This document shows positions 50,430 through 61,268 of a stretch of 64,000 nucleotides of DNA, one piece after another. The position numbers and the translations under genes were made by a program. This stretch comes from Aquimarina algicola. GTDB taxonomy: Bacteria; Bacteroidota; Bacteroidia; Flavobacteriales; Flavobacteriaceae. The DNA lies in contig NZ_VFWZ01000010.1 of the NCBI RefSeq assembly GCF_006443095.1, positions 99,123-163,122 of the forward strand, read 5' to 3'. The number at the start of each line of letters is the position of its first letter. Within the stretch, counting starts at the first letter, position 1. The notes under the pieces were generated by a model, which saw nothing but the letters and a program-made list of their open reading frames with translations, ran no database searches and was not told the DNA's origin.

Positions 50430-53400
50430 ATGTTAGCAACGCAAACTGAAAGATTGAATTTCTCTTCTGTAAAGAATAGACCTGACTATCCTGATTTCTT
50501 AGATATTCAGATCAAATCCTTTCAGGATTTCTTTCAATTAGAAACAAAATCTGAAGAAAGAGGAAACGAAGGTTTATACAATACCTTCATGGAAAACTTC
50601 CCGATTACAGACACTCGTAATCAATTTGTATTAGAATTTTTAGATTATTTCGTAGACCCACCTAGGTATGATCTTCAAGAGTGTATAGAAAGAGGCCTTA
50701 CGTACAGTGTACCCTTAAAAGCCCGTCTTAAATTATTTTGTACAGATCCAGAACACGAAGATTTTGAGACGATCGTTCAGGATGTATATTTAGGAACTAT
50801 CCCTTATATGACTCCTAGTGGTACTTTTTGTATTAATGGAGCAGAGAGAGTTGTAGTATCTCAATTACACCGTTCTCCGGGAGTATTCTTTGGACAATCA
50901 TTTCACGCAAATGGAACTAAATTATATTCTGCAAGAGTTATACCTTTTAAAGGTTCTTGGATAGAATTCGCAACAGATATCAATAGCGTAATGTACGCAT
51001 ATATTGATAGAAAGAAAAAATTACCGGTAACCACTCTTTTTAGAGCGATCGGTTTTGAGAGAGATAAAGATATACTGGAAATATTTGATCTTGCTGAAGA
51101 AGTAAAAGTTTCTAAGTCAGGATTAAAGAAAGTTTTAGGACGTAAGTTAGCAGCCCGTGTTCTAAATACTTGGCATGAAGATTTCGTAGATGAAGATACA
51201 GGAGAAGTAGTTTCTATAGAACGTAATGAGATCGTTCTAGATCGTGATACGATTTTAGATAAAGATCACCTGGAAGAAATTATAGAATCAGGTGCCAAAA
51301 CAATTTTATTGCATAAAGAAGATAACCAAAAGGGTGATTATGCAATAATTCATAATACATTACAAAAAGACCCTACAAATTCTGAAAAAGAAGCAGTAGA
51401 ACATATATACCGTCAATTGCGTAATGCAGAACCGCCAGATGAAGAGACGGCTAGAGGAATAATAGATAAATTATTCTTCTCAGATCAACGTTATAATTTA
51501 GGTGAAGTTGGTCGTTATAGAATGAATAAAAAATTAGGTCTTGATATCGATATGGATAAGCAAGTGCTTACCAAAGAAGATATTATAACCATTATCAAAT
51601 ATTTAATAGAGTTAATTAACTCTAAAGCAGAAATTGATGACATTGATCACCTTTCTAACCGTCGTGTAAGAACAGTAGGAGAGCAATTGTCACAACAATT
51701 TGGAGTTGGTCTTGCACGTATGGCGCGAACAATACGTGAGCGTATGAATGTTAGAGATAATGAAGTTTTTACACCGATTGATCTGATCAATGCAAAAACA
51801 TTATCTTCTGTAATCAATTCGTTCTTTGGTACTAACCAGCTTTCTCAATTTATGGATCAAACAAATCCATTAGCAGAGATTACACACAAACGTAGACTTT
51901 CTGCACTTGGACCTGGTGGTTTATCAAGAGAAAGAGCAGGATTTGAGGTTCGTGATGTTCATTACACACATTATGGACGATTATGTCCTATCGAAACTCC
52001 TGAAGGTCCGAATATCGGATTGATCTCTTCACTTTCGGTATTTGCAAAAGTGAATTCGATGGGATTCTTAGAAACACCTTACCGTAAAGTTGAAGATGGT
52101 AAAGTAGATCTTAGTGGATATACATACTTAAGTGCAGAAGAAGAAGAAGAAAAATTAATTGCACAAGCCAATATTCCTTTAACAGAAGATGGGACAATAG
52201 ATTCAGAAAAGGTAATTGCGAGAATGGAAGGAGACTTTCCAGTAATTGAACCAACAAATGTAAATTATGCAGATGTTGCTCCAAACCAAATCGCTTCTAT
52301 TTCAGCTTCTTTGATTCCTTTCTTAGAGCATGATGATGCAAACCGTGCGTTGATGGGCTCAAACATGATGCGTCAAGCAGTACCTTTATTGAGAGTAGAT
52401 GCTCCTATTGTAGGAACTGGTCTAGAACGTCAGGTAGCTTCAGATTCAAGAGTATTAATCAATGCCGAAGGAAATGGAGTAGTTGAATATGTAGATGCTC
52501 AAAAAATTACCATCAAGTACGACCGTACAGAAGAAGAAAGAATGGTAAGTTTTGATGGAGATTCTAAAACATATGAGCTTATTAAGTTCAGAAAAACAAA
52601 CCAAGGAACCAGCATTAATCTAAAACCCATTGTAAGAGTAGGAGATAGAGTAGAAAGAGGTCAGGTTTTATGTCAAGGATATGCCACAGAAAAAGGAGAA
52701 CTAGCTCTTGGTAGAAATATGAAAGTAGCATTCATGCCTTGGAAGGGGTATAACTTTGAGGATGCTATCGTGATTTCTGAAAAAGTAGTTAGAGAAGATA
52801 TTTTTACTTCTATTCATATTGATGAATATTCATTAGAGGTTAGGGACACAAAATTAGGAAACGAAGAGTTGACTAATGATATTCCTAATGTTTCAGAAGA
52901 GGCTACAAAAGACCTTGATGAAAACGGTATGATTAGAGTTGGGGCAGAAATTAAGCCTGGAGATATTCTTATAGGAAAAATTACACCAAAAGGAGAAAGT
53001 GATCCTACTCCTGAAGAGAAACTATTAAGAGCTATCTTTGGTGATAAGGCAGGAGATGTTAAAGATGCTTCTTTAAAAGCTTCTCCATCATTACATGGTG
53101 TAGTTATAGACAAAAAACTCTTCGCAAGAGCAATAAAAGATAAAAGAAAAAGATCTCAAGACAAAGAAGATATCGAAGCATTAGAGGTAGCTTATGATGC
53201 TAAATTCGATAGATTAAAATCTGAGTTGGTAGATAAACTATTTATTATAGTAGGAGGAAAAACTTCTCAAGGAGTGATGAATGACTTAGGAGAGGAAGTA
53301 TTACCAAAAGGTAAAAAGTATACTCAAAAAATGCTGAATAGTGTTGATGATTATACACATCTTACTAAGGGGATTTGGACTACTGATGAAGAAGTAAATA

Positions 53401-54239
53401 GAATGGTAGCAGATCTTATTCATAATTATAAGATCAAAGAAAACGATCTACAAGGGAATCTACGTAGAGAGAAGTTTACTATTTCCGTAGGAGATGAGCT
53501 TCCTTCTGGTATTATCAAACTTGCTAAAGTTTACATTGCTAAAAAACGTAAACTTAAAGTAGGTGATAAAATGGCAGGACGTCATGGTAATAAAGGTATC
53601 GTAGCACGTATTGTTAGAGAAGAAGATATGCCTTTCTTAGAAGATGGTACACCGGTTGATATTGTTTTGAACCCACTTGGGGTACCTTCTCGTATGAATA
53701 TTGGTCAGATCTATGAAACTGTATTAGGTTGGGCCGGTCAAAAATTAGAAAGAAAGTTTGCTACTCCGATTTTTGATGGAGCTTCTTTAGAGCAAATCAA
53801 TGAATTGACTGATGAAGCTGGTATACCAAGATTTGGACATACGTATCTATTTGATGGAGGTACGGGAGATCGTTTTGATCAACCAGCAACCGTTGGAGTT
53901 ATCTATATGCTTAAATTAGGTCATATGGTTGACGATAAAATGCATGCTCGATCTATTGGTCCATACTCGTTGATTACTCAGCAACCTCTTGGAGGTAAAG
54001 CACAGTTTGGTGGTCAGCGTTTCGGAGAAATGGAAGTTTGGGCATTAGAAGCTTACGGTGCTTCAAGTACACTACGTGAGATATTGACTGTGAAATCTGA
54101 TGATGTTATTGGTAGAGCGAAAACATATGAAAGTATCGTAAAAGGTGAACCAATGCCAGAACCAGGATTACCAGAATCTTTTAATGTATTAATGCACGAA
54201 TTAAAAGGACTTGGTCTTGATATCAGATTAGAAGAATAA
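50430..54239 (+). CDS. rpoB: RNA polymerase subunit beta
   Basis: Catalytic subunit of RNA polymerase, 1269 residues from the ATG at 50430; a TTG one codon upstream is less likely. Conserved regions include the rifampicin-binding FFGTNQLSQFMDQTNPLAEITHKRR segment (quoted in part; around residue 470), RDVHYTHYGRLCPIETPEG, the GDKMAGRHGNKG catalytic region and the C-terminal FGEMEVWALEAYGA block. The length is normal for Bacteroidota. It precedes rpoC by 96 bp. Confidence 0.99.
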   Translation: MLATQTERLNFSSVKNRPDYPDFLDIQIKSFQDFFQLETKSEERGNEGLYNTFMENFPITDTRNQFVLEFLDYFVDPPRYDLQECIERGLTYSVPLKARLKLFCTDPEHEDFETIVQDVYLGTIPYMTPSGTFCINGAERVVVSQLHRSPGVFFGQSFHANGTKLYSARVIPFKGSWIEFATDINSVMYAYIDRKKKLPVTTLFRAIGFERDKDILEIFDLAEEVKVSKSGLKKVLGRKLAARVLNTWHEDFVDEDTGEVVSIERNEIVLDRDTILDKDHLEEIIESGAKTILLHKEDNQKGDYAIIHNTLQKDPTNSEKEAVEHIYRQLRNAEPPDEETARGIIDKLFFSDQRYNLGEVGRYRMNKKLGLDIDMDKQVLTKEDIITIIKYLIELINSKAEIDDIDHLSNRRVRTVGEQLSQQFGVGLARMARTIRERMNVRDNEVFTPIDLINAKTLSSVINSFFGTNQLSQFMDQTNPLAEITHKRRLSALGPGGLSRERAGFEVRDVHYTHYGRLCPIETPEGPNIGLISSLSVFAKVNSMGFLETPYRKVEDGKVDLSGYTYLSAEEEEEKLIAQANIPLTEDGTIDSEKVIARMEGDFPVIEPTNVNYADVAPNQIASISASLIPFLEHDDANRALMGSNMMRQAVPLLRVDAPIVGTGLERQVASDSRVLINAEGNGVVEYVDAQKITIKYDRTEEERMVSFDGDSKTYELIKFRKTNQGTSINLKPIVRVGDRVERGQVLCQGYATEKGELALGRNMKVAFMPWKGYNFEDAIVISEKVVREDIFTSIHIDEYSLEVRDTKLGNEELTNDIPNVSEEATKDLDENGMIRVGAEIKPGDILIGKITPKGESDPTPEEKLLRAIFGDKAGDVKDASLKASPSLHGVVIDKKLFARAIKDKRKRSQDKEDIEALEVAYDAKFDRLKSELVDKLFIIVGGKTSQGVMNDLGEEVLPKGKKYTQKMLNSVDDYTHLTKGIWTTDEEVNRMVADLIHNYKIKENDLQGNLRREKFTISVGDELPSGIIKLAKVYIAKKRKLKVGDKMAGRHGNKGIVARIVREEDMPFLEDGTPVDIVLNPLGVPSRMNIGQIYETVLGWAGQKLERKFATPIFDGASLEQINELTDEAGIPRFGHTYLFDGGTGDRFDQPATVGVIYMLKLGHMVDDKMHARSIGPYSLITQQPLGGKAQFGGQRFGEMEVWALEAYGASSTLREILTVKSDDVIGRAKTYESIVKGEPMPEPGLPESFNVLMHELKGLGLDIRLEE

Positions 54240-54335
54240 TATAGTATACGTTATACCTCTTGATGTATTCTTGAGGTGTAACTCAAGTTCATTATTCAAT
54301 TTTAAATTACAATAATTCTTTAGCAACCATATATT

Positions 54336-57300
54336 ATGGCAAGAAATAATGATAAGAATGCAGTAAAGAGATTTGATAAAATCTCTATAGGTTTAGCTTC
54401 TCCAGAGTCTGTTTTAGCAGCTTCAAATGGAGAAGTATTGAAACCTGAAACTATTAATTATCGTACTCACAAACCAGAGCGTGATGGTTTGTTTTGCGAG
54501 CGTATTTTTGGTCCTGTAAAAGACTTCGAATGTGCTTGTGGTAAATATAAAAGAATTCGTTATAAAGGAATCGTTTGTGACCGTTGTGGTGTAGAAGTTA
54601 CAGAAAAGAAAGTACGAAGAGATCGTGTAGGGCACATTAATCTTGTAGTTCCTGTAGCTCATATCTGGTATTTTCGTTCTTTACCAAATAAAATAGGATA
54701 TTTATTAGGTCTTCCTTCAAAGAAGTTAGACATGATTATATACTACGAACGTTATGTAGTAATCCAACCAGGTATTGCAAAAAATGAAGATGGTGAACCA
54801 GTTCAAAAAATGGATTTCCTTACAGAAGAAGAATATCTTAATATATTAGATAGTCTTCCTCAAGAAAATCTATATCTTGATGATAATGATCCAAATAAGT
54901 TTATTGCAAAAATGGGTGCAGAATGTCTTATAGAGATTCTGAGAAGAATTGATTTAGACGAATTATCATATCAATTAAGACATAAAGCAAATAACGAAAC
55001 ATCTAAACAACGTAAAACAGAAGCACTTAAGAGACTTCAGGTTGTAGAATCGTTTCGTGATGCAAATAAAAATAGAGAGAATAAGCCAGAATGGATGATC
55101 TTAAAAGTAGTACCTGTAATTCCGCCAGAATTACGTCCTTTAGTACCACTTGATGGAGGTCGATTTGCAACTTCTGATTTAAATGATCTTTATCGTAGAG
55201 TAATTATACGTAACAATCGTTTGAAACGTCTAATGGAGATCAAAGCACCAGAAGTAATTTTACGTAATGAAAAACGTATGCTTCAGGAGTCTGTAGATTC
55301 TCTATTTGATAACACTCGTAAAGCATCCGCAGTAAAAACAGACTCAAATAGACCATTAAAATCATTATCAGATTCTCTTAAAGGTAAGCAAGGTCGTTTT
55401 CGTCAAAACTTACTTGGTAAGCGTGTAGATTATTCTGCTCGTTCTGTAATTGTTGTAGGACCAGAGCTAAAATTATTTGAGTGTGGTTTACCTAAAAACA
55501 TGGCAGCAGAGCTGTATAAACCTTTTGTAATTAGAAAACTAATAGAAAGAGGTATTGTAAAGACAGTAAAATCTGCTAAAAAGATAATAGATAGAAAAGA
55601 GCCTGTTGTATGGGATATTTTAGAAAATGTTCTTAAAGGACATCCTGTATTACTTAACCGTGCTCCTACGCTTCACCGTCTTGGGATTCAGGCATTCCAG
55701 CCAAAACTTATTGAGGGTAAAGCAATACAATTACATCCATTAGTATGTACAGCATTTAATGCCGACTTTGATGGGGATCAAATGGCAGTTCATTTACCAT
55801 TAGGACCAGAAGCAATCTTAGAAGCACAATTATTAATGTTAGCTTCTCATAATATTCTGAATCCTGCAAATGGTTCGCCTGTAACGGTACCTTCTCAAGA
55901 TATGGTTTTGGGTCTATATTATATGACTAAATCTCGTAAATCTACTCCGGAGCTTGAAATTAAAGGAGAAGGGTTAACATTTTATTCTCCAGAAGAAGTA
56001 ATTATTGCTTATAATGAAAAGAGACTTGATATTAATGCTAATATTAAGGTTCGTACAAAAGATTTAAATGAAGAAGGGCAATTAGTAAATAAGATAATTG
56101 AAACAACTACTGGTAGAGTTTTATTTAATGAAAAAGTACCGGAAAGAGCTGGATATATCAATGAGGTCTTAACTAAGAAATCATTAAGAGATATTATCGG
56201 TGGTATTTTAAAAGTAACAAGTGTTCCTGAAACTGCCGAATTCCTTGATGAAATCAAAACATTAGGGTATAATTTTGCATTCCAGGGAGGACTCTCTTTT
56301 AGTCTTGGAGATATTATTATTCCAGCAGAAAAGCACACAATGATTGCTGATGCTAATGCACAAGTAGATAATATAGTTGCTAATTATAACATGGGATTGA
56401 TTACTAATAACGAACGTTATAATCAGGTAATTGATATTTGGACTTCTACCAATGCAGAATTGACAGAACTATCAATGAAACGTATACGAGAAGATCAACA
56501 AGGATTTAACTCAGTATATATGATGCTTGATTCTGGTGCAAGGGGATCCAAAGAGCAGATTCGTCAGTTAACGGGTATGCGTGGTCTTATGGCAAAACCT
56601 AAGAAAGCGAGTTCTGCAGGTGGTGAGATTATCGAAAACCCGATTCTTTCTAACTTTAAAGAAGGGCTTTCTATCCTTGAATATTTTATTTCAACTCACG
56701 GAGCGCGTAAAGGTCTTGCAGATACAGCATTAAAAACTGCTGATGCAGGATACTTAACACGTCGTTTAGTAGACGTTGCACAAGATGTTATTGTTAATAT
56801 CGAAGATTGTGGTACGTTAAGAGGAGTTGAAGTAACAGCATTAAAGAAAAATGAAGAAATTATTGAGGGACTTTCCTCAAGAATAGTAGGTAGAACAGCT
56901 TTAGTAGATGTTATCAATCCTTTAACTCAAGAGGTTTTAGTTGAAGCTGGTGTAGAAATAGATGATGCAACAGCAAAAATTATCGAAAAATCTCCTGTAG
57001 AGTCTGTAGAGGTTCGCTCTGCTTTAACCTGTGAAGCTAAAAAAGGTATCTGTGTGAAATGTTATGGTCGTAACCTTGCAACAGGTAAGACTGTACAGCG
57101 TGGTGAAGCGGTTGGAGTTGTAGCTGCTCAATCTATTGGAGAACCAGGTACTCAGCTTACATTACGTACATTCCACGTAGGAGGTATTGCAGGTAACATT
57201 TCTGAGGAAAATCAATTAAAATCAAAATTTGCTGGTAAAGCAGAAATTGAGGAACTTAAAACTGTAAAAGGAGAAGATACTGAAGGAAACGAAATAGATG

Positions 57301-58640
57301 TTGTAATCTCAAGAACATCAGAAGTTAAAATTATCGATCCTTCTACAAAAATTGTTTTAAGTACAAACCTTATTCCTTACGGTTCTCAATTATTTATTAA
57401 TGATGGAGATATGCTTGAAAAAGATCAAGTAATTTGCCAGTGGGATCCATATAATGGTGTTATTATTTCAGAATTTGCCGGTAAGGTAAGATATGAAAAT
57501 ATAGAACAAGGTATTACATATCAGGTAGAAATAGATGAACAAACTGGTTTCCAGGAAAAAGTGATCTCAGAATCTCGAGATAAGAAGAAAATACCAACAC
57601 TTCAAATATTAGGAAAAGGAGACGAAGTATTACGTTCTTATAACCTTCCTGTAAGTGCTCACCTTATGGTAGACGACAATGATAAGATCAAAGTAGGTAA
57701 GGTTCTTGTTAAGATTCCTAGAAAATCTGCAAAAGCAGGTGATATCACAGGAGGTCTGCCACGAGTAACCGAATTGTTTGAAGCGAGAAATCCTTCTAAC
57801 CCTGCAGTTGTAAGTGAAATTGACGGTGTAGTATCATTTGGTAAGATTAAGAGAGGTAATAGAGAAATTATCGTCGAGTCTAGAATAGGAGAAATCAAGA
57901 AATACCTCGTTAAACTTTCTAATCAGATTCTAGTGCAAGAAAATGATTATGTTCGTGCAGGTATGCCATTGTCAGATGGTTCTATTACACCAGAAGATAT
58001 ACTTAAAATTAAAGGACCTTCTGCAGTACAACAGTATTTAGTAAATGAAGTACAAGAAGTATATAGACTACAAGGTGTAAAAATTAATGATAAACATTTT
58101 GAGGTTGTAGTACGTCAAATGATGAGAAAAGTTAGGATTCAAGATCCGGGAGATACTATTTTCTTAGAAAACCAGCTAGTACATAAAGCAGATTTTATAG
58201 AAGAAAACGATGAAATCTTTGGTATGAAAGTAGTAGAAGATGCTGGTGATAGTGAAAACCTTAAGGCAGGTCAGATTGTTTCACCTCGTGATTTGAGGGA
58301 TGAGAATTCTACTTTGCGTAGAGAAGATAAAAATCTTGTTGTAGCTAGAGATGCTTCTCCAGCAACAGCAACACCAATACTACAAGGTATTACAAGAGCT
58401 TCTTTACAGACCAAGTCATTTATCTCTGCTGCTTCTTTCCAAGAAACTACTAAAGTATTAAATGAAGCTGCTGTAAGCGGTAAAGTAGATACCTTAGAAG
58501 GACTTAAAGAAAATGTAATCGTTGGTCATAGAATACCGGCAGGTACTGGAATGAGAAATTATGAAAGTATAATTGTTGGTTCTAACGAAGAGTTCGAAGA
58601 ACGAATGGAACAACGACAACAAGAAGTTAACTTTAATTAA
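54336..58640 (+). CDS. rpoC: RNA polymerase subunit beta'
   Basis: Catalytic subunit of RNA polymerase, 1434 residues. The N-terminal zinc site is Cys66, 68, 81, 84 (CACGK...CDRCG); the Mg2+ site NADFDGDQM has Asp477, 479, 481; the second zinc site lies near 899-910 (CEAKKGICVKCYG). The bridge helix/trigger loop region LDSGARGSKEQIRQLTGMRG is intact. The gene ends in a strong terminator, closing the transcription block. Confidence 0.99.
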   Translation: MARNNDKNAVKRFDKISIGLASPESVLAASNGEVLKPETINYRTHKPERDGLFCERIFGPVKDFECACGKYKRIRYKGIVCDRCGVEVTEKKVRRDRVGHINLVVPVAHIWYFRSLPNKIGYLLGLPSKKLDMIIYYERYVVIQPGIAKNEDGEPVQKMDFLTEEEYLNILDSLPQENLYLDDNDPNKFIAKMGAECLIEILRRIDLDELSYQLRHKANNETSKQRKTEALKRLQVVESFRDANKNRENKPEWMILKVVPVIPPELRPLVPLDGGRFATSDLNDLYRRVIIRNNRLKRLMEIKAPEVILRNEKRMLQESVDSLFDNTRKASAVKTDSNRPLKSLSDSLKGKQGRFRQNLLGKRVDYSARSVIVVGPELKLFECGLPKNMAAELYKPFVIRKLIERGIVKTVKSAKKIIDRKEPVVWDILENVLKGHPVLLNRAPTLHRLGIQAFQPKLIEGKAIQLHPLVCTAFNADFDGDQMAVHLPLGPEAILEAQLLMLASHNILNPANGSPVTVPSQDMVLGLYYMTKSRKSTPELEIKGEGLTFYSPEEVIIAYNEKRLDINANIKVRTKDLNEEGQLVNKIIETTTGRVLFNEKVPERAGYINEVLTKKSLRDIIGGILKVTSVPETAEFLDEIKTLGYNFAFQGGLSFSLGDIIIPAEKHTMIADANAQVDNIVANYNMGLITNNERYNQVIDIWTSTNAELTELSMKRIREDQQGFNSVYMMLDSGARGSKEQIRQLTGMRGLMAKPKKASSAGGEIIENPILSNFKEGLSILEYFISTHGARKGLADTALKTADAGYLTRRLVDVAQDVIVNIEDCGTLRGVEVTALKKNEEIIEGLSSRIVGRTALVDVINPLTQEVLVEAGVEIDDATAKIIEKSPVESVEVRSALTCEAKKGICVKCYGRNLATGKTVQRGEAVGVVAAQSIGEPGTQLTLRTFHVGGIAGNISEENQLKSKFAGKAEIEELKTVKGEDTEGNEIDVVISRTSEVKIIDPSTKIVLSTNLIPYGSQLFINDGDMLEKDQVICQWDPYNGVIISEFAGKVRYENIEQGITYQVEIDEQTGFQEKVISESRDKKKIPTLQILGKGDEVLRSYNLPVSAHLMVDDNDKIKVGKVLVKIPRKSAKAGDITGGLPRVTELFEARNPSNPAVVSEIDGVVSFGKIKRGNREIIVESRIGEIKKYLVKLSNQILVQENDYVRAGMPLSDGSITPEDILKIKGPSAVQQYLVNEVQEVYRLQGVKINDKHFEVVVRQMMRKVRIQDPGDTIFLENQLVHKADFIEENDEIFGMKVVEDAGDSENLKAGQIVSPRDLRDENSTLRREDKNLVVARDASPATATPILQGITRASLQTKSFISAASFQETTKVLNEAAVSGKVDTLEGLKENVIVGHRIPAGTGMRNYESIIVGSNEEFEERMEQRQQEVNFN

Positions 58641-58655
58641 TTTTTGATATAAATA

Positions 58656-58690
58656 GAAAGCCTACCTGATAAGGTAGGCTTTCTTCTTTT
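58656..58690 (+). terminator. Terminator of rpoBC
   Basis: Twelve perfect base pairs (GAAAGCCTACCT/AGGTAGGCTTTC) with a GATA loop and a T-rich tail, 16 nt after the rpoC stop codon. Confidence 0.9.
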
Positions 58691-58714
58691 ATAGTAATTT
58701 TAAAATATTTCAGT

Positions 58715-59029
58715 ATGGCTGATAATCAGGAGCAAAAACAAAATCAAATTAATATCGAATTAGATGAAGCAATAGCAGATGGTACTTATAGCAACTTAGC
58801 TATTATAAACCATTCTGTTTCAGAATTTGTAGTAGATTTTGTAAATATAATGCCAGGAAGACCCAAGAGTAAAGTAAAAAGCAGAATTATCTTGACTCCA
58901 CAACATGCAAAAAGATTATTAAAAGCACTTAGTGATAATGTCAATAGATTTGAATCAGCACATGGAGAAATCAAAGATTATGACCAAGCACCGATACCTA
59001 TGAATTTTGGCCCTACCGGTCAGGCATAA
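58715..59029 (+). CDS. DUF3467 family protein
   Basis: Conserved small protein of 104 residues, recognised by INIELDEAIADGTYSNLAII, HSVSEFVVDFVNIMPGRPKSKV and SRIILTPQHAKRLLKALSDN. The family is widespread in Bacteroidota and has no established function. The gene lies just after the rpoC terminator, as I recall from other flavobacteria. It has no signal peptide. Confidence 0.92.
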   Translation: MADNQEQKQNQINIELDEAIADGTYSNLAIINHSVSEFVVDFVNIMPGRPKSKVKSRIILTPQHAKRLLKALSDNVNRFESAHGEIKDYDQAPIPMNFGPTGQA

Positions 59030-59038
59030 ACTATATAG

Positions 59039-59098
59039 AAAAGTATATTCAGTTAAATTGATTAGTAGTATACTATATAACTGAATATACTTTTTTTA
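59039..59098. terminator. Bidirectional terminator between DUF3467 and prfC
   Basis: AAAAGTATATTCAGTT (59039-59054) pairs perfectly with AACTGAATATACTTTT (59079-59094); the loop is 24 nt. A T run follows on the plus strand and the A run at its left end gives U on the minus strand. Confidence 0.8.
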
Positions 59099-59109
59099 AT
59101 GAGTTACTT

Positions 59110-60696
59110 TTAAAATTCTGATGTAAAATGGAATTGTACCGAAGGATATTTTTGTTGAGTCATTTGCAAGCTAAATGAAGAATCTGCCAGAAAAACTAAC
59201 TGTCCACGTTTATCCTTTGCCAAAAACTTATTTTTTACTCTTTTAAATTCTTTAAATTCTTCGGGGTCAGAAGTTTCAGGGTCTACCCAACATGCTTTGT
59301 GAACATTCAAATTTTCATAAGTACATTTTGCACCATATTCGTGTTCTAATCTATATTGAATTACTTCGTATTGTAAAGCTCCTACGGTTCCAATTACTTT
59401 TCTTCCATTTAATTCTAAGGTAAAAAGCTGAGCTACTCCCTCATCCATTAATTGGTCTATCCCTTTGGCTAATTGTTTTGATTTTAAAGGATCTGCATTA
59501 TTGATATATCTAAAATGTTCTGGAGAAAAACTAGGAATTCCCTTATAATGTAAAACTTCACCTTTGGTTAGAGTGTCTCCAATTTTGAAGTTACCAGTAT
59601 CATGTAATCCCACAATATCACCTGGATATGAGATATCAACAACTTCTTTCTTTTCAGCAAAAAATGCATTGGGGCTAGAAAATTTAAATTTTTTATTGTG
59701 TCTTGTATGTAAATAAGGAGTATTTCTTTCAAAAGTTCCAGATACAATTTTTACAAAAGCAAGCCTATCTCTATGTTTTGGATCCATATTGGCGTGAATT
59801 TTAAACACAAAACCTGTAAAATCTTCTTCTTCTGGTTTAACAATTCGAATATCACTTTCTTTTGGTCTTGGTTTAGGGGCAATATCTATAAAACAATCCA
59901 ATAATTCTCTTACACCAAAATTATTTAAAGCAGATCCGAAAAATACAGGTTGTAAGTCACCATTTTGATAAGCATCATTATCAAATTTAGGATAAATACC
60001 TTCTACAAGTTCAAGTTCTTCTCTTAATGTATCTGCAGATTCTTCTCCAACAATTTCATTTAAGTGTTGAGAAGAAATATCGGATACTTCAATGGTTTCT
60101 TCTATATTTTTTCGACTATCTCCACTGAAAAGATTGATGTTTTTTTCCCAGAGGTTATATATCCCTTTAAAATCGTAACCCATCCCAATAGGAAAACTTA
60201 AAGGGGTAACCTTAAGACCAAGTTTTTGTTCAATTTCATCAAGAAGTTCAAAAGCATCTTTACCTTCCCGATCAAGCTTATTGATAAAAACAATCATTGG
60301 GATATTACGCATGCGACAAACCGAGACAAGTTTTTCGGTTTGTTCTTCGACACCTTTTGCGACATCGATAACAACAATTACGCTATCTACAGCGGTTAAC
60401 GTTCTAAAAGTGTCTTCTGCAAAATCCTTGTGACCCGGAGTATCAAGAATATTAATTTTTATGCCTTTATACTCAAAAGCTAATACAGATGTGGCAACAG
60501 AAATACCACGTTGCCTTTCAATCTCCATAAAATCACTGGTAGCCCCTTTTTTGATTTTATTAGATTTTACAGCACCTGCTTCTTGAATAGCTCCTCCAAA
60601 AAGTAATAATTTTTCAGTTAATGTTGTTTTTCCCGCATCTGGATGCGAGATAATACCAAAAGTTCTCCTTCTTTTTATTTCTTCAGTAAATTTCAT
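59110..60696 (-). CDS. prfC: Peptide chain release factor 3
   Basis: Translational GTPase of 528 residues that recycles RF1/RF2 after termination. The G domain shows SHPDAGKTTLTEK (P-loop, about 18-30), ERQRGISVATSVLAF (switch I), DTPGHKDFAEDTFR and NKLDREGKD. Domains II and III continue to the RF3-specific C-terminus (QLVFLADSSFSLQMTQQKYP). The length is normal. It is transcribed alone on the minus strand, convergent with the rpoBC/DUF3467 block. Confidence 0.97.
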   Translation of the reverse strand: MKFTEEIKRRRTFGIISHPDAGKTTLTEKLLLFGGAIQEAGAVKSNKIKKGATSDFMEIERQRGISVATSVLAFEYKGIKINILDTPGHKDFAEDTFRTLTAVDSVIVVIDVAKGVEEQTEKLVSVCRMRNIPMIVFINKLDREGKDAFELLDEIEQKLGLKVTPLSFPIGMGYDFKGIYNLWEKNINLFSGDSRKNIEETIEVSDISSQHLNEIVGEESADTLREELELVEGIYPKFDNDAYQNGDLQPVFFGSALNNFGVRELLDCFIDIAPKPRPKESDIRIVKPEEEDFTGFVFKIHANMDPKHRDRLAFVKIVSGTFERNTPYLHTRHNKKFKFSSPNAFFAEKKEVVDISYPGDIVGLHDTGNFKIGDTLTKGEVLHYKGIPSFSPEHFRYINNADPLKSKQLAKGIDQLMDEGVAQLFTLELNGRKVIGTVGALQYEVIQYRLEHEYGAKCTYENLNVHKACWVDPETSDPEEFKEFKRVKNKFLAKDKRGQLVFLADSSFSLQMTQQKYPSVQFHFTSEF

Positions 60697-61268
60697 ATCA
60701 AATTCTTGCTCAAAACCACAAATATAATACTTAAAAGGACAAGATTAAATGAAGTTTGTTCTGAACATCATTATATCTACTTACAATTCCTTTTTCTAAG
60801 GTTATTGAACGATTATAGTTGTTTTTAAACGAAATTTGATAGTTTTTTTTATTAAAAAAAATAAAAACTTATACTTTTACTCTAGTTTTATACTGGTATT
60901 AAATGATTGAAAGCTAAGATAGATATGTAATCATAGTATCTTTTCTTTCTTTTATAAAAGGGATGGAATATTAATATTGGTATAGTTTTTTGTAGCACTA
61001 ACAAAAAAAGTAATTTTTCTTTATATAATCATTTTGGCGAGCAATACGTTTGTCGATGAAAAATAGCATTTCATCGATAATAACTTGTAATTGGAGTTAG
61101 TTTTTGGTTCATAAAACGACTCAATTACATATTTTTATAGCATAAATTACGGTTTAAACGTAGTTTTTTTGTGGAATTAAAATATTTTGTATTGATTTAT
61201 ATGTAGTTAATGATAATTACCCCACATATTTTATTGTTAACGAATTAATTATAGTAACCATCGTCAAA
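60697..61268. other. Long gene-free upstream region of the surface-protein gene
   Basis: About 570 AT-rich bp between the divergent prfC and the large secreted protein gene. I find no coding sequence and no full consensus promoter. A 9-bp hairpin TCGATGAAA/TTTCATCGA (61053-61061/61069-61077, 7-nt loop) lies 192 bp before the start codon and may be regulatory. Confidence 0.4.

Noticed and set aside
54251..54281. Terminator between rpoB and rpoC
   Set aside because: The 9-bp imperfect stem has no T tract, and rpoB and rpoC are expected to be co-transcribed.
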